Shown here piece by piece: positions 6,200 to 13,090 of a stretch of 14,211 bases of DNA; the first letter of the stretch is position 1, and every line of letters starts with the position of its first letter. Source of the DNA: Syntrophomonadaceae bacterium (GTDB lineage: Bacteria; Bacillota; Dethiobacteria; DTU022); contig SLHT01000006.1 in NCBI GenBank assembly GCA_007136055.1, positions 1 to 14,211 on the forward strand, read 5' to 3'. The notes beneath the pieces are model-generated. The model ran no database searches. It saw only the letters and a program-made list of their open reading frames with translations, and had not been told where the DNA came from. The position numbers and the translations under genes are program-made.

Positions 6200-7042
6200 C
6201 GGAAAATTACTGAAAGAAAGCAAGCTGATGATGCCCTGCGGGAAAGTGAAGAGAACCTGCGCACCACGCTAAATTCCATCGGCGATGCAGTGATCACTAC
6301 AGATAAAGACGGTTCCATAACTGGCATGAACCCGGTGGCTGAGAAATTAACCGGCTGGACCGAGGGTGAAGCTCAGTGCAGACCATTGACCGATATATTC
6401 AAGATCATTTATACCCGCACACGGGAATCGGTCAAAAACCCGGTAGAACAAGTTCTAAAAAAAGGTGAAATTATCGGCCTGGCCAATTACACCCTGCTCA
6501 TTTCTAAAAGCGGCACCGAACACCATATTGCTGACTCCGTCGCGCCCATCCGCGATGCCAATGGCAAGATAAGCGGTGTAGTTTTGGTGTTCCGGGATAT
6601 AACCGAGGAATACCGGTTGCGGGAAGCGTTACAGGATAGCGAAGCGCGTTACCGTTCATTTGTCAACAATATTCCGATCGGTATTTATCGTAACACACCT
6701 GGACCAGAAGGCAGATTTCTAATGGCAAACCCGGTTTTTCTTGACATTTTCGGGATTGACAATGAAAAGGAATTACTGGATCTGAAAGTTTCCGATCTCT
6801 ATGTCGAACCCAACGAGCGAAAAGTTTTTGCCGCTAAAGTGTTGGAAAAAAACAAAGTCACCGGTGTTGAACTGAAGCTTAAAAAAAACGATGGAACACC
6901 GATATGGTGCTCTGTCACAGCATATGTTGTCTATGATAAAAACAAAACCATTAAATATTTTGACTGCGCTTTAGAAGATATCACAGACCGCAAGCAGGCG
7001 GAAGAAAACTGCGTGAATATGAAAAGTTACAGCAGCTGTTGA
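6200..7042 (+). CDS. PAS-PAS fragment, second piece of the split c-di-GMP gene
   Basis: The open frame runs directly from the TAA at 6197 and is the same frame as the piece before it; the first internal start is a GTG at 6290, which lies inside a PAS strand and has no ribosome binding site, so independent translation is doubtful. It opens with a coiled linker (ITERKQADDALRESEENL), then PAS domain 3 (SIGDAVITTDKDGSITGMNPVAE ... VLVFRDITEE) and PAS domain 4 (FVNNIPIGIYRN ... IKYFDCALEDITDRKQAEE). Domain 3 carries the GMNPVAEKLTGW signature of classic PAS sensors. The last eleven codons, from about 7009 to the TGA at 7040-7042, are out of frame with the original protein because one A is missing at 7005-7008. 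Confidence 0.7.
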   Translation, partial: RKITERKQADDALRESEENLRTTLNSIGDAVITTDKDGSITGMNPVAEKLTGWTEGEAQCRPLTDIFKIIYTRTRESVKNPVEQVLKKGEIIGLANYTLLISKSGTEHHIADSVAPIRDANGKISGVVLVFRDITEEYRLREALQDSEARYRSFVNNIPIGIYRNTPGPEGRFLMANPVFLDIFGIDNEKELLDLKVSDLYVEPNERKVFAAKVLEKNKVTGVELKLKKNDGTPIWCSVTAYVVYDKNKTIKYFDCALEDITDRKQAEENCVNMKSYSSC

Positions 7043-7566
7043 TGAACCTGGCCACTGAATGTATTAACGTTCCCCTGGATAAAGTTGATCAGACTATTAA
7101 CGAAATGCTGAAGGCCGTTGGGGAATTTACGAAGGTAGACCGCGTCTACGTTTTTAACCACGACTACAAGTGCCGGGTTACTTTCAACACTCATGAGTGG
7201 TGCGCGGAGGGAATTCCTCCCGAAATCGATAACCTGCAGGCAACTCCTTTTGATTATTTTCCTGACATTTTAGAGACCCATCAAAAAGGAGAAGTTGTTC
7301 ATATTCCTGATGTTGCCAAGATGCCTGCAAACCATGTTATGCGTCCTGTTTTTGAGGCCCAGGGCATACAGTCCTTAATATTGCTGCCCCTTTTTTGTGA
7401 AAATGTATACTCCGGTTTTGTAGGTTTTGATGCGGTAAAGAAAAAAACGGTCTTTACAGAGCGGGAAATAAACCTGTTGAAAGTCTTAGCCGAAATTACA
7501 TCCAACGTTCTGGCAAGACAGAAAATCGAAAAAATATCCGCTATATTAGCTTTCACGACCAGTTGA
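7039..7566 (+). CDS. GAF-domain fragment, third piece of the split c-di-GMP gene
   Basis: This frame covers a GAF domain of about 155 residues: an N-terminal helix (VDQTINEMLKAVGEF), VDRVYVFNHDYKCRVTFNTHEWCAEG, a central FPDILETHQKGEVVHIPDV, ILLPLFCENVYSGFVGFDAVKK and a final helix FTEREINLLKVLAEITSNVLA. The HEWCAEGIPP segment resembles GAF domains often found in PAS/GAF/GGDEF proteins. In the undamaged protein it joins PAS 4 to the cyclase. The frame is open upstream of 7039 as far as the lost base at 7005-7008; a TTG at 7039 or ATG at 7042 overlaps the preceding stop (TGATG), so reinitiation is conceivable. The last ten codons after the A run at 7529-7534 are out of frame with the original. 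Confidence 0.75.
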   Translation: MMNLATECINVPLDKVDQTINEMLKAVGEFTKVDRVYVFNHDYKCRVTFNTHEWCAEGIPPEIDNLQATPFDYFPDILETHQKGEVVHIPDVAKMPANHVMRPVFEAQGIQSLILLPLFCENVYSGFVGFDAVKKKTVFTEREINLLKVLAEITSNVLARQKIEKISAILAFTTS

Positions 7567-8567
7567 CCGGCCTTTATAATCGCTACTTTTTAGAAGAAGA
7601 AATGTCCAGACTCGACACAGCGAGACAGCTGCCCCTGACGGTTATTATGGCTGATTTAAACGGCCTAAAACTGGTAAACGATACCTACGGCCATGACACA
7701 GGTGATGAAATGCTCATAGAAGCCGCCAATAATGTAAGAAACTCCTGCCGGGAAGAAGATATCATTGCCCGCTGGGGCGGTGATGAATTTGTGATCATGT
7801 TGCCCCAAACAGAAGCACGAGATGCACAATTAATATGCAAAAGAATAGCAGAGGGTTGCAGGGGCGCTTTTGTGGAAGAAGTACCTATATCAATAGCCCT
7901 GGGAGTTGCCACCAAGATTTCAGAAACTACAAGCCTTAAAGAAACGCTGCAAGGAGCCGAAAACGAGATGTACAGGCAGAAGCTGACCGAAAGCCGCAGC
8001 ACAAAAAATGCGGTACTTACATCATTACTTAATACCCTGGCTGAAAAAAGTTATGAGACAGAAGAGCACATCCGGGGAATGCAAACAATAGCGCAAAAAA
8101 TTGGCGCTAAACTGAACCTGCCTGACAGCGAACTGCACCGCCTCGATTTACTGATCTCCCTGCACGATGTCGGGAAGATCAACATTTCTGAAGCTATCCT
8201 GACCAAGAAAAGTCCGTTGACAGATGACGAGTGGGAAACGATCAAAAAGCATCCGGAGTTTGGTTACAGAATCGCCAGGGGCGCGGAAGAGTTTGCCCAC
8301 GTGGCCGAAGATATATTAGCACATCATGAACGGTGGGACGGTGCAGGCTACCCGCGGAGGCTAAAGGAGAAAGATATACCACTGCTTTCCCGCATTACCG
8401 CCATTGCTGATGCCTTTGAGGTGATGAGCAGCGGACGGCCTTACAAAAAGGCGATGAGCAGAAGTGAAATAGCTGCCGAATTCAAAAAGTGCGCCGGCAC
8501 CCAGTTCGACCCGGAACTAGTAGAAACATTCCTGTCAGTAATGGATAGTGATGATCGTGATCAGTAA
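7563..8567 (+). CDS. GGDEF-HD-GYP fragment, last piece of the split c-di-GMP gene
   Basis: These 334 residues hold both catalytic domains. GGDEF: MADLNGLKLVND (metal-binding D31), WGGDEF with the motif at 72-76, and an RxxD inhibitory site (R63, D66) five residues before it, so the cyclase motif is intact and would be product-inhibited. HD-GYP: H169, H201-D202 in LHDVGK, H230, H254-H255, and the GYP motif 262-264 in RWDGAGYPRR, then IADAFEVMSSGRPY. All usual metal ligands appear present. The frame starts at a TTG inside the conserved HDQLTGLYNR segment; upstream HDQ is in the same frame, so this is not a natural start, and it overlaps the preceding TGA. As a separate product it would lack all sensory control. 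The gene faces the minus-strand HD-GYP operon. Confidence 0.8.
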   Translation: MTGLYNRYFLEEEMSRLDTARQLPLTVIMADLNGLKLVNDTYGHDTGDEMLIEAANNVRNSCREEDIIARWGGDEFVIMLPQTEARDAQLICKRIAEGCRGAFVEEVPISIALGVATKISETTSLKETLQGAENEMYRQKLTESRSTKNAVLTSLLNTLAEKSYETEEHIRGMQTIAQKIGAKLNLPDSELHRLDLLISLHDVGKINISEAILTKKSPLTDDEWETIKKHPEFGYRIARGAEEFAHVAEDILAHHERWDGAGYPRRLKEKDIPLLSRITAIADAFEVMSSGRPYKKAMSRSEIAAEFKKCAGTQFDPELVETFLSVMDSDDRDQ

Positions 8568-8572
8568 TGCAT

Positions 8573-8612
8573 GGCCGAGGCGCAGAAGTACTGCACCAGA
8601 TCGCGCCCGGCC
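8573..8612. repeat. GC-rich hairpin between convergent operons
   Basis: GGCCG (8573-8577) and GGCGC (8579-8583) pair with CGGCC (8608-8612) and GCGCC (8603-8607), leaving one bulged A and a 19-base loop. It lies just past the stop of the plus-strand gene and downstream of the minus-strand operon, where a shared terminator is expected, but there is no T run on either side. It may be a Rho-assisted or relic terminator. Confidence 0.4.
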
Positions 8613-8676
8613 GCCGCTTTATAAGCATATAAAAGAATATGAACATAAAAAAATCTATCAGCATAACCGATAAGTG

Positions 8677-8754
8677 CTATTTAAAACCTAACCGGATAAG
8701 TATTTCACCATCCGGATTATCTTCAACGAGTAAAATATGTTTATATTCCATCAT
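8677..8754 (-). pseudogene. 25-residue stub of a response-regulator receiver domain
   Basis: On the minus strand an ATG-ATG at 8754-8749, overlapping the end of the kinase fragment, starts MMEYKHILLVEDNPDGEILIRLGFK and then meets TAG at 8679-8677. This is the first strand and helix of a receiver domain, very like the start of the regulator at 11270 (RYILLVEDNPDDEELILIGLK). The rest of the domain, including the phospho-accepting aspartate and lysine, is not found downstream in any minus-strand frame before the convergent gene. It is therefore the leftover of a kinase-coupled regulator removed by deletion. A 25-residue peptide could still be made by coupling, but no function is proposed. Confidence 0.75.
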
Positions 8755-9298
8755 TTCCCTTCACTAAAGCAAAATAAAAGGTGGCGCCTTTGCCCACTTT
8801 GCCTTCGGCCCAGATTTCATCGCCGTGACGGTTGATAATCCGTGAAACGATGCTTAAGCCGATACCGGTTCCGGGAAATTCACCGGTTCCATGCAGGCGC
8901 TGAAAGGGAGCGTAAAGTTTGTTGGAGTAGGCCATGTTGAAACCGGCGCCGTTGTCGGCAATATTGAAAGTGTTATTTTTCCCTTTATTGGTGCTGCTCA
9001 CTTCAATTCTCGCCTGATTATTCCCGGCGCTGAACTTCCAGGCATTACTGAGCAGGTTTTCCAGGGCCAGGTGAAGCGAGTTCTTGCCGCCCCGGGCTGT
9101 CCCTGCGGCAATTTCCACTTCAACCAGGCACTCCGGTTCTGCCTTCTGCAGCTCATCTGCTATATCGGCAGCCATCTTGCTGAGATCGACTTGCTCATAA
9201 TTAAGATTAACCCGGGTGATTCGGGATATGGTCAGCAGATCATTCATGATCAGGCTTCTTATCTTTAAGCGGCAAAAACTGAATGGGGCAGCCGGCAG
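8741..9298 (-). pseudogene. Histidine kinase C-terminal fragment (ATPase only)
   Basis: The frame is open from 9298, with the first ATG at 9247 giving 168 residues. It begins in the second helix of the dimerisation domain (IMNDLLTISRITR) and continues with a complete HATPase: N box ENLLSNAWKF at 63-72, DNGAGF at 98-103, FQRLH at 115-119, and GTGIGLSIV at 126-134. It closely resembles PAS-linked kinases of the phytochrome-like group, which usually have several hundred residues before this point. The phospho-acceptor histidine and all sensor domains are missing, and a TAA stands at 9301-9299. It lies 17 bases downstream of the REC-GAF-HD-GYP gene and overlaps the regulator stub. It cannot autophosphorylate alone. 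No good ribosome binding site precedes the ATG. Confidence 0.8.
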
Positions 9299-9317
9299 TT
9301 AAAAACAGGCTGCTATT

Positions 9318-10799
9318 TTAATCTTTAATCAAATCCATAAACAATTCGACCACCTGCGGGTCGAAGTGAGTGCCGCTTTCTTTCCTGATATGCTCCAGCG
9401 CTTCTTCCCTGCTCCAGGCCTTACGGTAGGGGCGATCGCTGGCCAGGGCATCGTACACATCGATTATAGCAAAGATCCGCGCTTCAAGCGGAATCTCTTC
9501 CCCTTTCAAGCCCCGGGGGTAACCGCTGCCATCAAATTTTTCGTGGTGGCAGTAAGGGATATTTAAAGCCGGCTTAAGATAGGCAATCGCGGCTAACAAC
9601 TCGTAGGCATAGAGCGGGTGGCGGTGCATGATTTCCCATTCCCGCTCGGTCAGCGGTCCGGGTTTCAGCAAAATAGTATCGGAAACGCCCATCTTGCCGA
9701 TATCGTGCAGGAGAGCTCCGCGATAGACATGAACGATCTGGTCTTCGCTTATGCCCAATTTCCTGGCCATCGTTAAGGTTAAATCAGTAACCCTTTCACT
9801 GTGGCCTTCGGTTTCATGGTCGCGCAGCTCAAGAGCATTAGCCCAGCCTTTAATCGTTTCATCATAGGCAGAAGCGAGCGCCTTTCCTGATGCCCGTAGT
9901 TCTTCAAAGAGTCGGACCCGGTGCACGGCCATGCCGGCCATCTCGGCAATTGAAGAGAGCAGTTTAAGTTCTTCTGGGGTAATCTTGCGTGGGAGAGGTA
10001 CAGAAACAAAAATAACTCCTTCAATTTCAAAAATCGACCGAATCGGCAGGCAAACTCCGCTCCAACCGGCAGGTATCTTTGAACTAGATGCTGTTCGTAA
10101 ATCACGACTAACATCGTCAGAAACATAGAACTGGCCCGAAGAATAAACTTGTCCAAGGATTCCCTCGTTTGGAGCTATAACAGTATTTTCTAGTTTTGAA
10201 AACCAGCTCCGGGCAATGGCAAAACGCAATTTAGCATTAGAAGGATCAAAGAGCCAGATTGCTCCTGCTTCTGTTTTAATGGTAGCAAGAGTTTGATCGA
10301 GTAAAGTGGAGAGCAATGCATCAAGGTCTTCCAGGTAGCGCATGGATGATGAAATGCTATAAAGCACCTCCAGCTCAACCAGTCTTTCTTTTAACTCCGC
10401 TTCGGCCTGCTCTTTTTCCGCCTGGTAACGCCGGGAGTCCAGCGCGCGCCGGACCGCCTGACCCAGACGTTTTGAACGATCTTTTAAAACATAATCAATG
10501 GCGCCCTGGTGCAGGGCATTAATCGCCGCTTCTTCACCGATTGAGCCTGATATCAGGATGAAGGGAATGTTTAGCCCGCGCTTATTCATCAGTTCCAAAG
10601 CCCGCATGCCGCTAAACTGGGGCAGTGACCAGTCGGCCAAAATTAAATCAGGAAGCTCATCCAGGGCTTTCAGGTAATCTTTTTCAGTTTGCACCCGCTG
10701 CCACTTTAAGTTAAAGCCCTCTTCTTCTAAGCGCATGACCATCAGCTCAGCATCATCGAGCTTATCTTCTACAATTATTACGCGCAATGGGTTATCCAT
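9318..10799 (-). CDS. Response regulator REC-GAF-HD-GYP c-di-GMP phosphodiesterase
   Basis: This intact protein has 493 residues. The receiver (about 5-122) has E11-D12, phospho-acceptor D56 in LADWSLP, S84 at the switch and K106. A coiled linker (about 125-150) leads to a GAF domain (about 155-300) with one cysteine at C250. The HD-GYP domain (about 312-493) shows H333 in EGHSERV, H365-D366 in LLHDIGK, H392, H418-H419 and the GYP motif in DGSGYPRG, then IIDVYDALASDRPYR. HD-GYP proteins hydrolyse c-di-GMP to pGpG or GMP with a di- or tri-iron or manganese centre; the ligands here look complete. Phosphorylation and a GAF ligand would gate the activity. GGAG lies seven bases before the ATG. It is second in an operon, 27 bases after the single-domain regulator, so a shared upstream kinase is likely, but only a kinase fragment is left beside it. 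Confidence 0.92.
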   Translation of the reverse strand: MDNPLRVIIVEDKLDDAELMVMRLEEEGFNLKWQRVQTEKDYLKALDELPDLILADWSLPQFSGMRALELMNKRGLNIPFILISGSIGEEAAINALHQGAIDYVLKDRSKRLGQAVRRALDSRRYQAEKEQAEAELKERLVELEVLYSISSSMRYLEDLDALLSTLLDQTLATIKTEAGAIWLFDPSNAKLRFAIARSWFSKLENTVIAPNEGILGQVYSSGQFYVSDDVSRDLRTASSSKIPAGWSGVCLPIRSIFEIEGVIFVSVPLPRKITPEELKLLSSIAEMAGMAVHRVRLFEELRASGKALASAYDETIKGWANALELRDHETEGHSERVTDLTLTMARKLGISEDQIVHVYRGALLHDIGKMGVSDTILLKPGPLTEREWEIMHRHPLYAYELLAAIAYLKPALNIPYCHHEKFDGSGYPRGLKGEEIPLEARIFAIIDVYDALASDRPYRKAWSREEALEHIRKESGTHFDPQVVELFMDLIKD

Positions 10800-10826
10800 A
10801 ATTGGTCTCCATTATCCTTGAGCAGG

Positions 10827-11270
10827 TTATTGCCTTGATGTAGGCGGTTCATTGAGTAGCAGCCAGTAGAGGCCCAGCTGCTTGACGGCATCGGCAAAGC
10901 GACTGAATTCAACCGGCTTGCGCACAAAGCTGTTGGCGCCCAGGTTGTAGCTGTTAAAAAGATCTTCTTCTTCGCTCGACGAAGTTAGGATTACTACCGG
11001 AATAAGTTTTGTGAGTGAATTTGATCTCAGGCGTTCAAGGACCTCATGGCCGTTTAACTTAGGCAGCTTAAGATCAAGCAGGATTATTGTTGGCAACATA
11101 GAAGTATCGCGCCCTTTGTAATTACCTTCGCCAAAAAGGAAATGCAAAGCCTCTTCGCCGTTACTTACTACAACTACTTCATTTAATACCCCGCTGTTCT
11201 TTAAGCCTATCAGGATTAGCTCTTCGTCATCAGGGTTGTCTTCCACCAGTAAAATATATCTATCCTTCAA
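10827..11270 (-). CDS. Single-domain response regulator (Rcp1/CheY-like)
   Basis: This protein of 147 residues consists only of a receiver domain. It has E10-D11, phospho-acceptor D66 in IILLDLKLP, T96 in VVILTSS and K118 in VRKPV. The long loop between the third strand and helix (LFGEGNYKGRDTSMLP) and the VEFSRFADAVKQLGLYW tail are typical of the Rcp1 group, which usually pairs with phytochrome-like or PAS-rich histidine kinases. There is no output domain, so it probably relays phosphate or blocks a partner. The start is a TTG at 11270: GGGAGG lies seven bases upstream and MKDRYILLVEDNP then aligns with the usual N-terminus. It leads the minus-strand operon. The related kinase now exists only as an ATPase fragment downstream, so its present phosphodonor is unclear. 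Confidence 0.9.
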   Translation of the reverse strand: MKDRYILLVEDNPDDEELILIGLKNSGVLNEVVVVSNGEEALHFLFGEGNYKGRDTSMLPTIILLDLKLPKLNGHEVLERLRSNSLTKLIPVVILTSSSEEEDLFNSYNLGANSFVRKPVEFSRFADAVKQLGLYWLLLNEPPTSRQ

Positions 11271-11482
11271 TTTTCACCCTCCCTTTTCTGCATGCCATGG
11301 TATTTATTAATATTGCGCATTGTCTTAATTAAAATAGGTTATGAAAAATACTAATGTTATAGAAGTTGTTGGTATTTATATATTCTAATTCTTTAAAGGC
11401 CCTCAAAATCCTGCTTGGTTTCATATATCTTATTGGTTATTTGGGGTGGAGGGCGAGAACAAAATCTTTAGCAGCTGATAAG

Positions 11483-11678
11483 GTGGTGATTGAAATAGAA
11501 GTCAAATTTGACGTGACAAAAGATGATTGTGTTCGCCTTGATGAAGCGATAGAAAAAAAGCGGTAACGAAGAACAACCACTCATGGCGGCAGCAAGGGTT
11601 GTTGAAACGTATTTCCATGTCAGTGTTTGGGATTTGGAGGGGTTGTCATTGTTACGAAATTCTTGTACTGTTTACTAA
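11483..11678 (+). pseudogene. Possible small gene with a frameshift in an A7 run
   Basis: From GTG codons at 11483 and 11486 the frame gives VVIEIEVKFDVTKDDCVRLDEAIEKK and stops at 11566. If one A is removed from the A7 run at 11553-11559, the frame continues as SGNEEQPLMAAARVVETYF and on to a TAA at 11676-11678, for about 64 residues in total. The amino acid pattern is protein-like on both sides of the run, but I recognise no family, and no ribosome binding site suits the GTG starts; the frame is also open back to 11366. Chance is a real alternative. Confidence 0.25.
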
Positions 11679-11694
11679 GAGAAAATGGTATAAT
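11663..11694 (+). promoter_or_regulatory. Extended -10 promoter of the DHH gene
   Basis: TATAAT at 11689-11694 is preceded by TG one base before it (TGGTATAAT), the extended -10 pattern that tolerates a weak -35. TTGTAC at 11663-11668 is 20 bases away, longer than optimal. The predicted transcript would start near 11701, giving a short leader before the ATG at 11718. Confidence 0.65.
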
Positions 11695-11717
11695 TATTAA
11701 AAAGGTTAAAACTAACA

Positions 11718-12812
11718 ATGAATAAAGCGGCAGCGCATTTCCTTGAAGCAGTTACAAAATATAAATCTATTGCCATTTATATTCCCGGCTCACCGGATCC
11801 CGATGCTATTGCTTCAGCTTACGCCATAAAACAGATTCTTAAACACCTCTCGATAGAGTCCGATATTTTTGCAGAACATAAAATATCGCTTTCACAAAAC
11901 CATGTGTTTATCGACAGCCTGGGTATCCCTTTAATATTTGGTCGTGATATTGACCTAAAAAAATATCAGGCCTATATTGTCCCCGATTTTCAGAATAACA
12001 GGGTGGAACATATTGGCGATAGCATTCCCTGTGTTGCACATATAGATCACCACGGCAAATCAAATAACTCGGTAAAAGCAGACTTTTCTTTGATTAGAAC
12101 AGATGCAGGCTCAACAAGCACCCTGGTGACCCTCATTATCAAGCATCTGGATGTTGATTTTACTGAACAGGAAATGGCCTCAATAACTACGGCCCTGACA
12201 TTCGGAATTCAGACAGACACCGACAAGTACAATTATATGACCCCCCTGGACCTTGAAGCGTTAGGTTTCCTCTCCGAATTTACTGATGCGGGTATACTGC
12301 AGGAGATAATAAACATGCCGATTTCACCTGAAACCCTTTTGTATTATAACAAGGCGAAGGGTAATGAGATTGTTTACAGGGACTGGGCATTTTACGGCAT
12401 TGGTTATGTTGACGCAAAAAACAGGGATTCTATCGCTATATCTGCTGATATGATTCTGAAAAATTCAGATCAAAAAACAATCGCTGTCTTTGCTATTATT
12501 GAAAATCATAAAAAGGGTGAGATGTACCTGGACGTTTCTCTGAGGACAAACAGCAGCTCTCTTGACCTCAACAGGCTAATAAAACGAATTACCTCTGACG
12601 GAGGGGGCAGAAGATACAAAGGAGCATACCAGGTCAAGCTGAACTACTTTTTAAGCGCTCCGGATAGGGACATGTTATGGAATGTTGTTGAAGCTACCAC
12701 TCTTGAGGCGCTGCAAAGAAGCAGAAATACACTTTATATCACCGGATTAGAGAGCATCTACGAAAGTGTCAAGGACAAGATCATATCATTCCTGAAAAAG
12801 GATAGTGAATAA
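11718..12812 (+). CDS. DHH-family phosphoesterase (NrnA-like)
   Basis: This soluble protein has 364 residues. The N-terminal DHH domain shows DPDA at 27-30, an aspartate at D90 (IVPD), the DHH motif at 110-112 (HIDHHGKS), and D166 and D168 in QTDTDKYNY, together the usual manganese-binding set. The C-terminal DHHA1 part has LDVSLRTNS (271-279) and a glycine run at DGGGRRYKGAYQ (294-305), which replaces the common GGGGH substrate motif. Known relatives cleave short oligonucleotides, pGpG, pAp or cyclic dinucleotides. A role in finishing breakdown of c-di-GMP products next to two c-di-GMP genes is attractive but is inference. The IPGSPDPDA start of the metal motif lacks the usual upstream histidine. 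An extended -10 promoter lies just upstream and a terminator just downstream, so it is monocistronic. The ribosome binding site (AAAGG, about 12 bases before the ATG) is weak. Confidence 0.88.
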   Translation: MNKAAAHFLEAVTKYKSIAIYIPGSPDPDAIASAYAIKQILKHLSIESDIFAEHKISLSQNHVFIDSLGIPLIFGRDIDLKKYQAYIVPDFQNNRVEHIGDSIPCVAHIDHHGKSNNSVKADFSLIRTDAGSTSTLVTLIIKHLDVDFTEQEMASITTALTFGIQTDTDKYNYMTPLDLEALGFLSEFTDAGILQEIINMPISPETLLYYNKAKGNEIVYRDWAFYGIGYVDAKNRDSIAISADMILKNSDQKTIAVFAIIENHKKGEMYLDVSLRTNSSSLDLNRLIKRITSDGGGRRYKGAYQVKLNYFLSAPDRDMLWNVVEATTLEALQRSRNTLYITGLESIYESVKDKIISFLKKDSE

Positions 12813-12847
12813 TCAAGGCCATGTTGGTTTCAGTATGATTGACCGGC

Positions 12848-12870
12848 AGGCTTAATAGTGAAGCCTTTTT
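12848..12870 (+). terminator. Rho-independent terminator after the DHH gene
   Basis: AGGCTT (12848-12853) pairs with AAGCCT (12861-12866) around a seven-base loop, followed by a TTTTT run ending at 12870. It lies 36 bases past the DHH stop codon. The stem is short but position and T run fit. Confidence 0.7.
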
Positions 12871-12873
12871 ACG

Positions 12874-13074
12874 TCATCCTGCCTCTGTTCTAAATTGTCG
12901 CGAGAAGATATGCCTGACTGCTGCACTGGCAGCTACTGCAGCTTTTTGTAAGAAGTCTTGCGCAATACGTATACGTGATCGTTTTAATGCATATCGCTTT
13001 GCTTTATCCCGCCGGCTGTTTTTACCGCAATCATCGATCTGCTCAATCTTGTTTCTACAGCGATCAAATATCAT
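12874..13074 (-). CDS. Doubtful 66-residue basic ORF
   Basis: An ATG at 13074 opens a frame with a basic middle (NSRRDKAKRYALKRSRIRIA) and an alanine-rich segment (LQKAAVAASAAVRHIF). Upstream there is only AAAGAGAAG, a weak ribosome binding site four bases away, and the start is just past the 13-bp stem hairpin. I recognise no family. It could be a small nucleic-acid-binding protein transcribed by readthrough from the coiled-coil gene, or a chance frame. Confidence 0.2.
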   Translation of the reverse strand: MIFDRCRNKIEQIDDCGKNSRRDKAKRYALKRSRIRIAQDFLQKAAVAASAAVRHIFSRQFRTEAG

Positions 13075-13090
13075 GACTTCTCTTTCAATA

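Larger units (their letters stand above)
5462..8567 (+). pseudogene. Interrupted PAS(x4)-GAF-GGDEF-HD-GYP c-di-GMP protein
   Basis: Read across three lesions, this is one protein of 1035 residues: two PAS domains (5462-6196), two more PAS domains (6200-7004), a GAF domain (about 7040-7520), a GGDEF diguanylate cyclase (about 7555-8000) and an HD-GYP phosphodiesterase (about 8040-8560). Lesions: an in-frame TAA at 6197-6199 exactly where the PAS-exit motif expects an aromatic residue (MWQ-stop-RKITERKQA); loss of one base in the A run at 7005-7008, after which EEKLREYEKL resumes in the next frame; loss of one base in the A run at 7529-7534, after which NIRYISFHDQLTGLYNR resumes. Restoring two A residues gives 3108 bases, exactly 1036 codons. 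The original was a cytoplasmic sensor able to make and break c-di-GMP. A ribosome binding site AAGGTGG precedes the ATG by nine bases. Whether it is a true pseudogene or assembly error is open. Confidence 0.85.
11271..11717. other. Divergent intergenic region with a doubtful small ORF
   Basis: This region separates the minus-strand operon from the DHH gene. On the minus strand the operon leader holds the GGGAGG site and AT-rich sequence without a clear promoter. On the plus strand a frame ends at 11566 after a protein-like VVIEIEVKFDVTKDDCVRLDEAIEKK; another frame continues protein-like from there to 11678. AACAACC/GGTTGTT arms near 11574-11615 could pair around a long loop, with no T run. 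The right end holds the promoter of the DHH gene. Confidence 0.4.

Noticed and set aside
8891..9268. 125-residue plus-strand frame opposite the kinase fragment
   Set aside because: The minus strand encodes clear N, G1 and G2 boxes of a kinase ATPase domain, so this is a shadow.
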